Part shown: piece after piece, positions 11,440 through 23,274 of the stretch
How the letters are laid out: every line of letters starts with the position of its first letter
Position numbering within the stretch: the first letter of the stretch is position 1
Notes under the pieces: generated by a model
Database searches by the model: none
Told to the model about the DNA's origin: nothing
Seen by the model: the letters and a program-made list of their open reading frames with translations, nothing else
From: Delphinus delphis
Lineage: Eukaryota; Chordata; Mammalia; Artiodactyla; Delphinidae
Reading direction: 5' to 3'
Assembly (NCBI RefSeq): GCF_949987515.2
Contig: NC_082694.2
Span: 10,781,958 to 10,845,957 of the forward strand
Length of the DNA stretch: 64,000 nt
Position numbers and translations under genes: made by a program

Positions 11440-11587
11440 TTTTTTAAAAATGTATTTATTTTATTTTATTTTTGGCTGCATTGGGTCTTCGTTGCTACGC
11501 GGGCTTTCTCTAGTTGCGGCGAGCAGGGGCTGCTCTTCATTGCAGTGCGCGGGCTGCTTCTTTAACCACTGTGCCACCAGGGAAGCC
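11440..11587 (-). mobile_element. CHR-type SINE with internal deletion
   Basis: The terminal module (ggctgcattgggtcttcgtt to tgcagtgcgcgggctgcttc) joins directly to the head (taaccactgtgccaccaggg). The tRNA-like body with the B box, roughly 130 bp, is missing. Confidence 0.8.
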
Positions 11588-12156
11588 TGGTAACTCTATG
11601 TTTAACTTTTTGAGAAATGCCAAATTGTTTTCCAAAGCAGCTGCACCATTTTACATTCCCACTAGTAAATTATGGGGGTTCCAATTTCTGCACGTTCTGA
11701 ACAACACTTGTTATTGTCTTTTAATTCTAGTCATCCCAGTGGGTGTGGTGTGGTATCTCACTGTGGTTTTGATTGGCATCACCCCAATGACTAATGATTT
11801 TGAGCATCTTTTCATATGCTTATTGGCCATTTGTATATCTCCTTTGGAGGAATATCTGTTCAAAACCTCTGTTCATTTTAAATTGGGTTATTTGTCATTT
11901 AATTGTTGAGTTGTATATTCATATATTTTAGATGCAAGTCCTCTCTCTGATATATTTGTTGGGAATATTTTCTCTTTGTCTGGCCTTTTGTGTGTGTGTG
12001 TGTGTGGCATCTTTTAAATGGCATCTTTTAAAGAGCACAAGTTTATAATTTTGATGAAATCTAGATTATCAATTTTTTCTTTTATGTTTTGTGCTTTTGT
12101 GTTTTAAGAAACCTTTGCCTAACTCAAGGATGCAAAGCTTTTCCCCTATGTTTTCT

Positions 12157-12509
12157 ATTTTTAAAAATTTTATTTATGTATTTTTTGGCTATGTTGGTTG
12201 GGTCTTCGTTGCTGCATGCGGGCTTTCTCTAGTTGTGGCGAGCGGGGGCTACTCTTTGTTGCTGTGTGCAGGCTTCTCATTGTGGTGGCTTCTCTTGTGG
12301 AGCATGGGCTCTAGGCTCGTGGGCTTCAGTAGTTGTGGCACGTAGGCTCAGTAGTTGTGGCTCATGGGCTCTAGAGTGCAGGCTCAGTAGTTGTGGCGGA
12401 CGGGCTTAGTTGCTCCGTGGCATGTGGGATCTTCCTGGACCAGGGCTCAAACCCGTGTCCCCTAAATTGGCAGGCAGATTCTTAACCACTGCGCCACCAG
12501 GGAAGCCCC
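12157..12509 (-). mobile_element. CHR-type SINE, extended long class (about 353 bp)
   Basis: Complete minus-strand copy with a perfect 15-bp TSD (12142-12156 and 12510-12524). Compared with 280-300 bp copies it has one extra unit of about 60 bp containing cagtagttgtggc motifs. The B-box region reads gctcaaacccg. Confidence 0.93.
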
Positions 12510-13007
12510 TCCCCTATGTTTTCTTCTAGATAGTTTATAGTTTTAGGTTTTTACATTTAGGATTGTGATCTGCTCAAGTTAACTTTTATGTATGGTGTGA
12601 GGTATGAGTTATGTTTGACATTGAGTATATTTCCAGTTATTTTTTGTTCTGTATTATTACATATCAACCCACACTGCATGTTATTTCATATTTCATATGA
12701 GGCAGAATGGGAGTGTCATTCCCCTTCTTCCCCTGCTTTTTCTCTCCTCCTCACCCTATCCCACCCTATCCTACACCTGTTATAGGGATGGTTTTCTAGT
12801 TTTGGGGGTCTTTTTGTGCATTTCTTTTTTTTAAGAGTAAAGATACATAGAGATTTTGCTAATTCGGGATATATTTTTGACTCAATCCTGCCACATTGTT
12901 TTCCCTACATCCTTCTCAACATTTGGTATTATCTGACTTTGACTTTTGATTTTTATTTATTTTTTGCCAAGCTGAATGGTGTAAAAGGATGCCTCATAGT
13001 TTTATTT

Positions 13008-13151
13008 ATTTATTTATTTATTTGGCTGCGTCAGGTCTTAGTTGCAGCACGTGGGATCTTCATTGCAGTACACGGGCTCCTCACTGTGGTGCACAGGCTT
13101 CTCTAGTTGTGGCTCGTGGGCTCCAGGGCATGCGGGCTCAGTAGTTTGGCC
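13008..13151 (-). mobile_element. CHR-type SINE, 5'-truncated, with TSD
   Basis: Only the terminal half of the element is present (ggctgcgtcaggtcttagtt to gcatgcgggctcagtagttt). A perfect 13-bp TSD (12995-13007 and 13152-13164) shows that the truncation happened at insertion. Confidence 0.88.
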
Positions 13152-13496
13152 CATAGTTTTATTTTTGATTTCTCTAATTGCTAAGGAGTTTAAGTATTTC
13201 TTCACAGACTTGTTAACTGTTCAGATTTCCCTTATATGAGTTGCTGATTATGGCTATATCCATTTCTCTATTAGTATTTTTCTGTAATTTGTCTGTTTTT
13301 CTCCTTGATTTACAAAAATTCCTTGTAAATGCTAAATTAGAATTCCTTAATAGTTTATTTTATTTATGATATTAAATATAATATATATACAATAACCATT
13401 GTCAGTTTTAGACATTGCAAACATTTTCTCCCAACCTATCCCCCATGTGTTAAGTCTAAGTTGTTGTTTATTGAACAGAGATCTGGTTTGTTTCTC

Positions 13497-13617
13497 GTTT
13501 CTTTTCTGGCTGCACCACGCAGCTTGCAGGATCTTAGTTCCCTGACCAGGGATGGAACCCCGGGCCCACTGCAGTGAAAGCACCGAGTCCTAACCACTGG
13601 ACCGCCAGGGAAGTCCC
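13497..13617 (-). mobile_element. CHR-type SINE, short class
   Basis: Minus-strand copy with caccacgcagcttgcaggat, the region around gggatggaacccc and an accgccagggaagtccc head. Confidence 0.87.
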
Positions 13618-13810
13618 GAGAGCTTTCATTTTTATGTGATTGAATCCATCATGTTTTCAACTACAGTCTGTACTTTTAAAACCTTTACTCCCTCAGAGTA
13701 AAAAAGATGTGTCTTACATACTCATCTCTTAGCTTTAGACTTTTACCTTTTACATGTAGATATTTACTCTGTTAGGTAAGTGCTGTGAATAGGGATCCAA
13801 CCTTACATTT

Positions 13811-15159
13811 TCCAGCCTGGTTTCCCAACGCTAGGTGCTAAACGTCGCTAGCATGGCAGTGAGGCAGCCGAGGATCAGGAGAGGGGCACGGGGATCAGGG
13901 GACCCCTGAGTCTGACCTGGGGGTGGTTTTCTCCAGCAGCACTTAGCTGCCAGGGCCGAGAGCTGGATCGAGAGGACATTAGGGCTTTCCAGGTGTCAGA
14001 GTTGGAAGGGCCGGGAGGGAAGGGTGTTCAGGGCTTGGCGAGGGCTGGAATGGACCTGGTAGGCATGAAGTGCTGAGGGCAGCAGCGAGGGTCTTTGGTT
14101 CCTGCTGGGCAGTAACTCAGCGCCTGAATGTGATGGGGGGACTTTCCTCCACCCTCTCACCTTTCTTGGAGGTGGCACAGACCAGAGTAGACTGATGGCG
14201 GAGGAGGCTCTTAGGACGAGGGCAGTCAGAGTCAGGCCCAGCGGCAGCTGCACTTCCACATGGGGAAGGCTGGGTTGTCCTGAAGGCGCAGCCCTCAGGC
14301 CAGGCATGTGAGACCCCCTTCACCCCAGGATTGTGGTGGGTGGCAGGAAGCAGGGGGATTGGATAGACCCAGCCATGACCTGGAAGTTGAGGGGGCAGGG
14401 GACCAGGGCCACCAAGAGTGGGTTTGTCCCAGTGGAAGCAGATGTGGAGCTCGCCCGCTGAGGCAGACTGCCGGGCTGGTCAGGAGATGCCAACCTCCTA
14501 ACACGGTGGCGGGGATGCTGAGCTCCTCGCAGACCTCCCCCGTGCAGCGGCACTGCCTGGAGAGCATCCTCTCCATCAGAAAGAGGCAGAGGAAGAGAGC
14601 AAGACTGGAAAGTGCCACCTCAGCCCAGAGGTGACGTTTCCTTGTCTGCACTGAGTCACGGAGTCACGTGGATCTCCCGACTGTGGAGGTTCGGGGGGCC
14701 GGGGGTGGGGGGTGAAGGGCGGGCTCTGGGCACCTGGCAGCGGAGGGCTTGTCCACGCAGGATGTTCAGTGCTGGTCCCCAGTCAGGACTGGCCTCCCGT
14801 GGGCCCACCCTGGAGTGGGAGACATTGATGAGGGGAGACTGCAGGGGCCCCTGGAGGGGCTGGTGGGACTGGCTCGGGGGTAGGAAGGGGGAGGGGAGGG
14901 GAGGGGGGTCGGGTCCCTTCGTGCTGCCTGAGGAGGGGCTGTGCACACTGCCCAGGGCTCCCCACCGGGCCTTGTTTTCAGTAATGGATTCCCCTTCCTG
15001 CCCCTTCTCACTGAGAGCCTTGCCAAGGGCTCACACAGAGGGTGGAAGGGACCGCAAGAATGAACCAAGGTGGGTATGGGCAGTGTTTTACTGTCTTCTC
15101 CCGTTTTTTTTTGGTCTTCTCCCTTCTTTTCTGTTTGTTCTATGTTGTTGGGTTTTTTT
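13811..15159. other. GC-rich unique sequence, no gene recognised
   Basis: Long open frames on both strands reflect high GC. None has family-like motifs, paired splice sites or an obvious partner exon. A G-rich run lies near 14880-14915. Confidence 0.45.
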
Positions 15160-15303
15160 TTTCTTTTAAAAAATTTTTCTTTTTGTTGTTTTTGGCCACA
15201 CCACGCGGCTTGTGGGATCTTAGTTCCCCAACCAGGGATGGAACCCAGGCCCTCGGCAGTGGGTGTGCGGAGTCCTAATCACTGGACACCCAGGGAATTC
15301 CCT
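15160..15303 (-). mobile_element. CHR-type SINE, short class
   Basis: Minus-strand copy with ccacaccacgcggcttgtgg, gggatggaacccag and a cacccagggaattccct head. The T-rich left tail merges with a pyrimidine-rich flank. Confidence 0.85.
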
Positions 15304-16690
15304 GTTCTGTGTTTTCTACAGTGTGAATAGATGTCTGGGACAGCTAGGAAAATAACAAATATCGTGTGACAAGTGCGTGCAGGGTGGGTGTGATGGACGA
15401 GGCCCCTGTCCCGGGGGAGACAAGACTTGGGCTCTCTTCGCCCTGACTTAGATTCTCAAGGGCCTCCCAGGCCCTGCTGTGGGTGCCTTTGTTACTGCCT
15501 TTTACTGGGGAGGCCACCCCCTTGGATTCCCACTTGGAAGCTGAGGAAAGCGGGGCTTGGGTCGTTTAAGGACCTGGCCCAAGGTCACACGCTCCTTCCC
15601 CCCGATCTGGGCACTGGCCTCAGCTGAGCCACATTTGACATGGTAAGACTGTCCCTTCAGGACAGCAGACTCAGGTGTAAAATCCTTCAAACCCCTGGGG
15701 GTTGAAAAGAAGAGGCCGGTGCCCCTAGAGCAGCGACCCAGGAAAGGCAATGTGAAAACCCAGGAGGCGGGGCTGGGGGCCCAGGGCTTGGGGCCCTGGG
15801 TGTCAGTGGGGTGGAAACAGGATGTGAGCAGAGAGGGGGCCGTGAGAACAAGGCGGCTCCCAGCGAAGGCGGCCACCTGGTACAGCGTGTTCTGATCACG
15901 GAAAAAGACCCTGGGCTGCGTGGTAGTCGTCACATCCTGGCCTCCACCCACCCACCTGGCTCCCTGACAGGCAGAGTCTGACTCCTCGGCTGGGGGACCG
16001 GGTGAGAGAAGCACAGGATTGTGGCCTTTTGGAAGGATGGGGATTCAATCTTATAACAAGGGCCCCCAGCTCCCCCAGGGAGGCCTGGTACTCAAGGGTG
16101 AAAGCAAAAATGAAGGAGGAACAGGGAGGACAGTTCACTCATCCACCCAGCCCACACTGATGGAGGACCTGCCCGGGCCAAGCCCGAGACAGAAGCAGGG
16201 AAAGTGAAACTGCCAGGGCCCGCTACCTGACTTCAGGGAGGCCCAAGTATTGGGAGGGCAGAAGTGAGCCAGGGCTCTGGGAGGCCCTGGGAGAGGCCCT
16301 GGTTTCAGCCGGAGGATCTGGGAAGGCTTCCTGAAGGAAGCGAGACCTAAGGGGAGTCTTGAAGCCCGGGTAAAGGCATCCCACGCAGGGTCAGCCAGCA
16401 CAGGGTGCTGAGGGGACACCTGGCCTAAGGTGCGTGGTTCAGTGTCACTAGGGGCTTCTTTTGGCCCACCTGGCCAGAGCCCACCTGCTTGGCCTGCTCA
16501 GGGCCTGCAATCTCCCCTCTGGCCTGGCCACTCACCGGCATTACCACCAGCATTCTCTTTCCTAGTCAGCGCAACCCCCCCCTTCCCACATTCCCCCAGA
16601 AGTCTCTCCCCAGCCCAGCCGTGGTGGCGTCACCCCTGAGGCTCTCGCCAACTCAACATCAACCTCCTGGTGGTTCAACGCTTTTCCTTG
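15304..16690. other. Unique sequence, no gene recognised
   Basis: GC-rich; only small MIR-like scraps (for example gacctggcccaaggtcacac near 15570). No exon can be supported. Confidence 0.45.
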
Positions 16691-16699
16691 GTTTGCAAC

Positions 16700-17200
16700 C
16701 AGATTTTTCTCTCCTAGAGTGTTTCATACATATTTATGTTTATGCAGAATACAGAACTTTCTCTTTTTTATAGAAATGGCATCATACCGCACGACCTTCA
16801 TTTGCAACTCACCTTTTCCCCCCTTGTCTTGGAGCTTGTTTTGCATCAGTGTGGTCTTTTCAAAAGGTCTTAGGGGAACTATACAAACTGTGTATCCCAT
16901 TTCCCCCGGTATGGACAATGCTGCACTGGGAATCTTTGTATAATTCTCTCTTTCCAGAGTGATACCCAGAATAGGGATTGTGGAGTCAAAGGGCATGTGC
17001 TTCCCACATTTGGATAGGTCCTGCGCAGTGGCCCTCTAAAGAAGGGTACCAACTTACACTCCCACCAAAAAGATACAAGGTTATTCATCTACACAACCCT
17101 CTCAGCACTGAATGTTTGCCAACCGGATGGGCGAATAAACCCCTGGCATCCCTTCAGTGGGGAGAGCGTGGGTTTCGCATGCTTCCTGGACAGCTGTGTT
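16700..17200 (-). mobile_element. Old L1 fragment
   Basis: Motifs gaaatggcatcataccgcac, caatgctgcactgggaatct, gagtcaaagggcatgtgctt and cttacactcccaccaaaaag are the complement of L1M-type 3' ORF2 sequence. Confidence 0.65.
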
Positions 17201-17201
17201 T

Positions 17202-17494
17202 CCTTTTTTTTTTTTTTTTTAATTTAATTAATTTATTTTTGGCTGCGTTGGATCTTCGTTGCTGCACGCAGGCTTTTCTCTAGTTGCGGCGAGCAGGGGC
17301 TACCCTTCGTTGCGGTGCGCGGGCTTCTCATTGCGGTGGCATCTATTGTTGCGGAGCGTGGGCTCTAGAGCGCAAGTTGTGGTGCACGGGTTTAGTTGCT
17401 CTGCGGCATGTGGGATCTTCCCGGACCAGGGCTCGAACCCATGTCCCCTGCATTGGCAGGCGGATTCTTAACCACTGCGCCACCAGGGAAGCCC
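17202..17494 (-). mobile_element. CHR-type SINE, long class
   Basis: Complete minus-strand copy of about 293 bp with a long T tail, ggctgcgttggatcttcgtt, gggctcgaacccatg and a ccaccagggaagccct head. Confidence 0.92.
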
Positions 17495-17689
17495 TATTTA
17501 CATTTCTTGGTCCGTGAATTCTGTGTAGCTGTTCTTTGATTTTTTCTTACTCATTTGTGGAGGGCCTCACATCTTTGTTTGCCTTCCCCACACTCCCCCT
17601 CCTCCTTCCCTGTTTTATTTTTTTCCATGACTGGCATCCAACATATTATATGTTTATTTCTTCATTGCCTGTCCCTCCCTGCTCTGTTA

Positions 17690-17812
17690 GAATGTCAGAA
17701 CCAGGAGGGCAGGGGTTTTGTCGTTTGTTCATGCTAACGTTTCCAGCACCAGGACAGTGCTGGGCACATAGTAGGCACCCCCTAATTAGAATGAATGGAT
17801 GGATGAATGAAT
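17690..17812 (+). mobile_element. LINE-2 3' end
   Basis: The order gaaccaggagggcaggggtt, ccagcaccaggacagtgctg, ggcacatagtaggcacc and gaatgaatgg is the typical L2 3' end. Confidence 0.75.
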
Positions 17813-18567
17813 AATAACCTTTTATCCGTTATTTGTTTTTCAAATATTTTCTCCGTGTCTGCTACTTGCTCTTTACCTTCATTTATGGTGAGTTTGAGTG
17901 TAGAGAAAATTTTAATTGATGAGGTCAAATCTTTCAGTATTTTCATATGTGGCTTTTGGGTTCTGCATTTTGCTTCAGGCTTTTTTACCCCAAAGTTATA
18001 AAGTTATATGGTGTATATTTTCCGTAAGACTTTTATATTTCGGTAGTATTTTGAATGATTTATTCCATGTGGAATGTATTTTTGTGGATGGTATGAGATA
18101 TGGATCAAAAATTTTCTTTTACTTGGACAGCCAGTTCTACTCTTGTTCTATATTGAAGAGTCCGATCTTCACTCTGTTGGTTTGAAATGCTGCCTTTATC
18201 ATTACTGGGTGTTTGGATTTCTAATAGATTTCACTGATCCATTTGTATATTACTATACCAGAACCACTCTTTCAAAACCACTAGACTTTTTTTTTTTTTT
18301 TGCGGTACGCAGGCCTCTCACTGTTGTGGCCTCTCCCATTGCGGAGCACAGGCTCCAGACGCGCAGGCTCAGCGGCCATGGCTCATGGGACCAGCTGCTC
18401 CGCGGCATGTGGGATCTTCCCGGACCGGGGCACGAACCCGTGTCCCCTGCATCGGCAGGCGGACTCTCAACCACTGTGCCACCAGGGAAGCCTAAAACCA
18501 CTAGATTTTTGTAGTTTATTTTTCTATCAAGTGAGACGGGTCTCCCCTCTCTGTTCTTTTTCTTCTT
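17813..18567 (-). mobile_element. L1 fragment split by a SINE
   Basis: Sequence such as caaatattttctccgtgtct and tttgatgaggtcaaatct-like text is the complement of L1 ORF2. A 200-bp class SINE occupies 18291-18493. Confidence 0.6.
18291..18493 (-). mobile_element. CHR-type SINE, about 200-bp class, nested in L1
   Basis: Full minus-strand copy with a 17-bp TSD (18274-18290 and 18494-18510; one mismatch). The body reads gcggtacgcaggcctctcac to ccaccagggaagcct. Confidence 0.94.
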
Positions 18568-18752
18568 CTTTTTTTTAATATTTATTTATTTATTTGGCTG
18601 CTCTGGGTCTTAGTTGTGGCCCGCGGGATTTGGGGGCTCTTAGGGCTCTTAGCTGCGGCATGCGGTATCTGGTTCCCTGACCAGGGATCAAACCCGGGCC
18701 TCCTGCAGTGGAAGTGTGGAGTCTTAACCATTGGACTGCCAGGGAATTCCCT
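18568..18752 (-). mobile_element. CHR-type SINE, short class with extra 3' segment
   Basis: Minus-strand copy with (ttta)n tail, ggctgctctgggtcttagtt, a duplicated gggctcttag, ggatcaaacccggg and a gccagggaattccct head. Confidence 0.85.
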
Positions 18753-20689
18753 ACATCTCTTTCTTGTTCCATTGAAAGGGCAGGACCCCCAGAACATGGC
18801 ACAGCGGCTGTCCTGGGGGGCTCGCTTGTCCTGTTCCTCCTTCATGGAGATGATCCCAGAGTGTCACTATTCAGTATGATGTTTGCTGGAGTTAAGAAGA
18901 CTTGTATTTTTCTGTTTCTATTGTTCTAAGAATTTCCTGTTATCTTGGATGAGTGTTAAACGGTATCAGGTTTTTGACCAGCCTTCTTGGTGTGGTGGAG
19001 ACTGGGGTGCTGGCTAGGCCCACGGCTGCCCAGGATAACCCAAAGCCTTCCTGGCAGTTAGGTGTGGCCAGGTGACCACGCTCTGGCCATAGGGGTATAA
19101 GCAGAAGTGACTGCAACTTCCCTGAAGTGAAGGGAGCCAGAGCAGAGGGAAGGGTGGCCTAGGAGGCCAGCCCACTTTGCCACACTCATGGGCCTGTTGT
19201 TCCGTACTTATTTACATTATTACACAGGGACAGCCCTTCATAATTTCCAAAATGCTTTCCTGGATGGCAGCTCATTCAATTCCCACAATAGCCAGACCAG
19301 GGCCCTTCCCCAGGAGGCGGCTGAAGCTGGGGTGACGTGACTCACCAGCCTGCCCGCAGGGGGATGCCCAGCAGGGCTTGCACTGGGAAGGGGAAGGTGC
19401 CAGTGCCATTGTTGGTGTGTGAGCAGTTTCTGTTTCATTTGTTAACTGGACCTGCAGGACCTCTTCCCCACTGGGATCTGTCATGCCCGCTAGACCCAGT
19501 CTAGGGGAGCAGCCCTGGCCCCCTGCAGGCTGGCCTTGCCTCAGGGCTTTCAGGCAGCTGGACACTGCCTTGCCCCGTGCCCCCCAGACCCATTCAGCCA
19601 CCCCACGTCTCTGGATGCTCCAGTGCCCATTCCGTCCACGGCTGCTCTTCCAGCCCCTGGAGCTCTGGATGGGGAGGTGGGATTTCACTGAGGATGAGCC
19701 TGGCGGCTCCTCTGAGACCTGCCCCTCCCCCGCAGGAGCCCTGGCTATCAGCTGTCCACAGCCCATGACCCAGCTTGGCTCTGGTATGGGGCACCTCTGT
19801 GGTCAGGAATGGGGCCCTTTGTGGGAGGCTCATGGGGCTCTGCGGTTGGCCCCGGCGCAGGAGAGTTCTGCAGAGGCGTGGGCGGGAAGGAGTGATGCTC
19901 TGGGCTGCCGGAACAGGATGGTCCTCCCCATCGGCCACCTGCTGTGGACTTGGCCTTGCAGGACTCACTTCCCCTCTCTGGGCCTCTGTTTCCTCATCTG
20001 ATGAAAATCCCTGGGGTGAGGACTGGGCAAGGGAAAGGCAGGCAGGACTCTGCACTTTGTGAGGTCCCGCCAACGCAGCAGGGCGGGTGTCTTCCCTTTC
20101 TCAGTGAGCGCTGCTGGGCAGCCCCTCTGTGCAGGCGGTGGTGGGCAGGCGTGGTGAGTCATGTCGCCCCAGCCTCCCTGACCCCGGCCCTATGCCCAGT
20201 GGCACCGGTAGGCAGAGAGGACAGTGGGCCGGCGACAGCTGCGTGCGGGGAGGGGGGTGCTCCAGTGGGCAGCAGGCCCTGGGGGCTCAGCAGTGCTCCT
20301 GAGAGGGAGTCAGCTCTCCCCTAGGGTTACCAAGGGGGCTTCCTGGAGGCAGAGGTGAGGTGGGCTCCTCTCTGAGCCAAGGTGGAGGCGGTTCCCCAGC
20401 CCCTGGAGGATGGAATCTGGCCCCTCTCATTTGTAATCACACGTGAGATCCTGCTCCCTTCGGGTGGGTAAGGGGAGTGCCTGCTGTCCACAAGATCGGA
20501 GGCTGCCAGGGGCCACGGGGAAGGACAGTGCATCAGGCCTGCTCCCATCCCTGGGGAGTATCTCCCGCAGGCTGTGGGTCGGGGTGTCGGGGCCCAGGCG
20601 CGCCTTGGCTGTTTTTGGAGTGGCAGGGCCAATGCACAGAGCACAGGGACTTTGTGGGGCAAGAAAGGGCTGGCGCCCCCGCCCGAGCA
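18753..20689. other. Unique spacer, no gene recognised
   Basis: GC-rich DNA with long chance open frames on both strands. No conserved motif or splice architecture could be supported. Confidence 0.45.
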
Positions 20690-20830
20690 CACGGGGGAAC
20701 CTTCGAGCCTCAGTTTTCTCATCTGCAAAACAGGGAGAATGAGTAATTCCTGTCTCTTAAAGTGACGTAAAACTGATAAGGATGTGATGGAATGTGGCTA
20801 GTTAGCACATGGTAGGTCACAAGAAGTGTG
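20690..20830 (+). mobile_element. MIR SINE fragment
   Basis: It reads cctcagttttctcatctgca, then a worn right half ending near tagcacatggtaggtcac, in MIR order. Confidence 0.65.
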
Positions 20831-20855
20831 AGTTTGAAAACATTGCCAAGTGGTT

Positions 20856-20977
20856 TTTTTTTTTTGGCCGTGCCACGCCGCTTGCAGGATCTTAGCTCCC
20901 CGACCAGGGATGAACCCAGGCCCCCTGCAGTGGAAGCGCGGAGACCTAACCACTGGACCACCAGGGGGAAGGTCCCC
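20856..20977 (-). mobile_element. CHR-type SINE, short class
   Basis: Minus-strand copy; the flanks share ccaagtggtt (20846-20855 and 20979-20988). The head is slightly altered (ccagggggaaggtcccc). Confidence 0.87.
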
Positions 20978-20990
20978 ACCAAGTGGTTCT

Positions 20991-22136
20991 TGCTTTCAGC
21001 CAGAATGAGGCAATGCCCAGATGCCTGGGGCTGCTGAACAGAGAGTCAAGGAAGCCCCTGGGCTCTCGAGTGGGGCTGCAGAAGGCAGGCACCAGACGTA
21101 TCAAGCGCCGGTCTGGCCTCCAGGACCTGGGGAATGTGGGAGAGCTTCTGGGTGGCTCCCAGTGGGGCCCATCAGCAAAGTGGACATTCTGGTCTGGAGT
21201 CTGAGGCCTGGGCAGAGGGGCCTGGTAGGTGGAGAAGGGGCAGGGAAGTGTACTTCTGGGGCCTGGGGAACTGCCAAAAACCGTGCTCTACTGGTGAGCA
21301 TCCTGTGCCGGATCCTGTCTAGGTCATGTTTGCCATCCCCCTGCCTCAAGGAGGGGCTTCAGTGCCCAGAGGGAAAAGGCTCTGGGGCAACTACCCTATG
21401 CGGGGGTGGGGAAAGTTCTGCATTCTGACCTTGGTCCCTCATGGTGCTGGTTTCCTCTCACTGCTTCTGCCTTAATGGACAAGTGCCTCAGGCTGAGCGT
21501 AGGCCTGGCTGGGGCTGAGCTTGGGGTGGATGCTGGTGCCCAGGGAGTGGTGGCTGAGCTCCTGCTCTGGCCGAGGCTGCGCACCCGCCTCTGCCCACAA
21601 GGTGTGTGTCCCAGGCTGGAGAGGCACCTGTGCTGGTTCTGGAATGGGTGTGGAGCCACAGGGCAGGATGGAGGATGCTCCCAGAGACCCTGGCACGAGG
21701 AGAAATCAGCAGGGGCTGGGTTAGGGCACAGGGAAGTTTTCCCGGAGAAGGTGGTGTCAGCGATCTGGGGACAGGGAACAGCAAGGGCAGAGTTTGGAAG
21801 TGGGGATGCAGAGTGGGATGGGGTCATGGTGAGCCCTCAAGGCCAGGCCCAGGAGTGGGGTCTGGCCCGTCACCGCACATGGTCTCTGTGCAGCGAGAGG
21901 TGGGCTCCACACCCAGGCAGGCGCTGCCATCAGGGGCCCCAGCCCTTCCTGTCCACACGAAGAGGCTGCAGTCCTGGGGGGAGGGGCTTGCCCAGGGTTA
22001 CCCGCTGAGATTGGGGCCGGGCTGCCAGCACCAGGGGCTCTGCCTCAGCTCACTACCCCATCCACCTCCCTTGGCCGCCTCTGCCAGAAGCGGTATATTT
22101 AGTAAAAAGACTGAAGATGGGAAGCAGCCTGAAGAG
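20991..22136. other. GC-rich unique spacer
   Basis: No gene is recognised. Overlapping open frames on both strands are attributed to GC bias. Confidence 0.4.
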
Positions 22137-22156
22137 GCGGGGAGGAGAGAGGGGCT

Positions 22157-22259
22157 GAGGGAGGAGGGGAGGGGAGAAGGGGAGGGGGGAGGGGGAGAAA
22201 GAGGGGGAGGGGGGAGAAAGGGAGGGGGAGGGGGGAGGGGGAGGGGGAGGGGGGAGGGG
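22157..22259 (+). repeat. Purine-only (GGGGA)-type tract
   Basis: The plus strand has 103 consecutive A/G bases, mostly runs of four to six G separated by A or AGAA. The first and last pyrimidines are T at 22156 and 22260. It is a candidate for G-quadruplex or triplex structure. Confidence 0.95.
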
Positions 22260-23185
22260 TAGAGGAGACCCGCCTGAGAGGAGAAAGCCCGAGCATGGGT
22301 GAAGGGAGCCGAGAGAGAAGGAAGAGGGGCAGGTGGCTTCCCAGCTGCAGGCCCTTCTGGACACTGCAGGAGATGCCTCCCCGGGGCACCGCCCCTGCGC
22401 TTCTGTGGGTCCTTCTATGGGGTCCAGGCAGGGACAGTACATCCTCCCTGGCCCTCCTGTGTCCCTGGCGTCCCTCCCTCGCCCTCAGCAACCAGACCAG
22501 CAGTGGGGAAGCTCCAGCTGCCTGGGTTCCTGGCCTAATTACTGTTGTCTTTGGAGCTGCACCCTGGGGCCTGTGGCCTCGTTCTGGCCTCCTGCCCTCC
22601 CCACTGCCAGGTGATCTTGCAGCCGCATGATGGCAGGAACACTGGGCATCTGGCCGTGCCTGGCCCCTGCAGGCTCTGGGAAGCTGGACCTAGGTCACTA
22701 CTGCCTCTGCCTGGCCTAGCCTCCAGGGGCCTTTCCTGTCTCAGACTAAATTGGAGGCCTGCCCCTGCCCCTGCCCCTGCCCCTGGGGGAACTGAGGCAG
22801 GCACTCCTTGCCCAGGCCTGGCTGTGTGTGAGTCATGCTGGCGAGAGTTACACTCCAGAAAGGAGCAGGGGCAGCAGGGAGAACCTTTCCTGGATGGGAT
22901 GCTTGAGAAGGGTCTGCTGAGGACGCGGCCTGGCTCCTTGGGCAGCTCTGGCTGGGCCGCCCTTTCCCTGGAGCCGGGGTTCCTGACTTGGGGCAGTGGA
23001 TGGGCTCCAAGGGATTGCGTTGGTAGGGATGACACAAAGCCCAGCTCATAGTGAAGTGTCCCTGGGACACCTAGCACAGTGCCTGATACCCAGCGGGGCA
23101 CTTGCCACTAATATGGGCTGTCTTGTTTAACCTGAAGGTGACATCCCGCCAAAGAACAGCACTGATGATGGGACCACCTTGCAAG
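22260..23185. other. GC-rich unique spacer with a small CCTGCC-type repeat
   Basis: A cctgcccctgcccctgcccc microrepeat lies at about 22758-22785. No gene is recognised. Confidence 0.45.
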
Positions 23186-23274
23186 TTGTGTGTGAATGTG
23201 TGTGTGTGTGTGAGTGTGAATGTGTGTGAGAGTGAATGTGTGTGTGAATGTGTGTGAGTGTGTGTGTGTGTGTG
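23186..23274 (+). repeat. Imperfect (TG)n microsatellite
   Basis: About 89 bp of TG dinucleotides, regularly interrupted by GAA and GAG. Confidence 0.95.

Larger units (their letters stand above)
11588..13810 (-). mobile_element. L1 ORF2-region fragments with nested SINEs
   Basis: The stretch includes gccaaattgttttccaaagc, tttgattggcatcacccc and gatgcaagtcctctctctga, the complement of degraded L1 coding sequence. It is interrupted by CHR SINEs at 12157-12509, 13008-13151 and 13497-13617. The right limit is uncertain. Confidence 0.65.

Noticed and set aside
11588..13810. Possible coding exons suggested by several short open frames
   Set aside because: The frames translate antisense L1 and SINE sequence, with motifs repeated elsewhere in the window.
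14295..14651. Minus-strand frame of 118 codons with a hydrophobic stretch resembling a signal peptide (WAEVALSSLALFLCLFL)
   Set aside because: A lone exon-sized frame with a Cys-containing patch is tempting, but there is no promoter, partner exon or family match. A protein database search would settle it.
21406..22262. Two overlapping plus-strand frames of 200 and 218 codons
   Set aside because: They cover GC-rich spacer and end in the purine tract, giving a Gly/Glu/Arg low-complexity tail; no conserved feature is seen.
23186..23274. Regularly interrupted TG repeats as a CRISPR-like array
   Set aside because: The interruptions are 2-3 nt, not spacers; this is a degenerate microsatellite in animal DNA.
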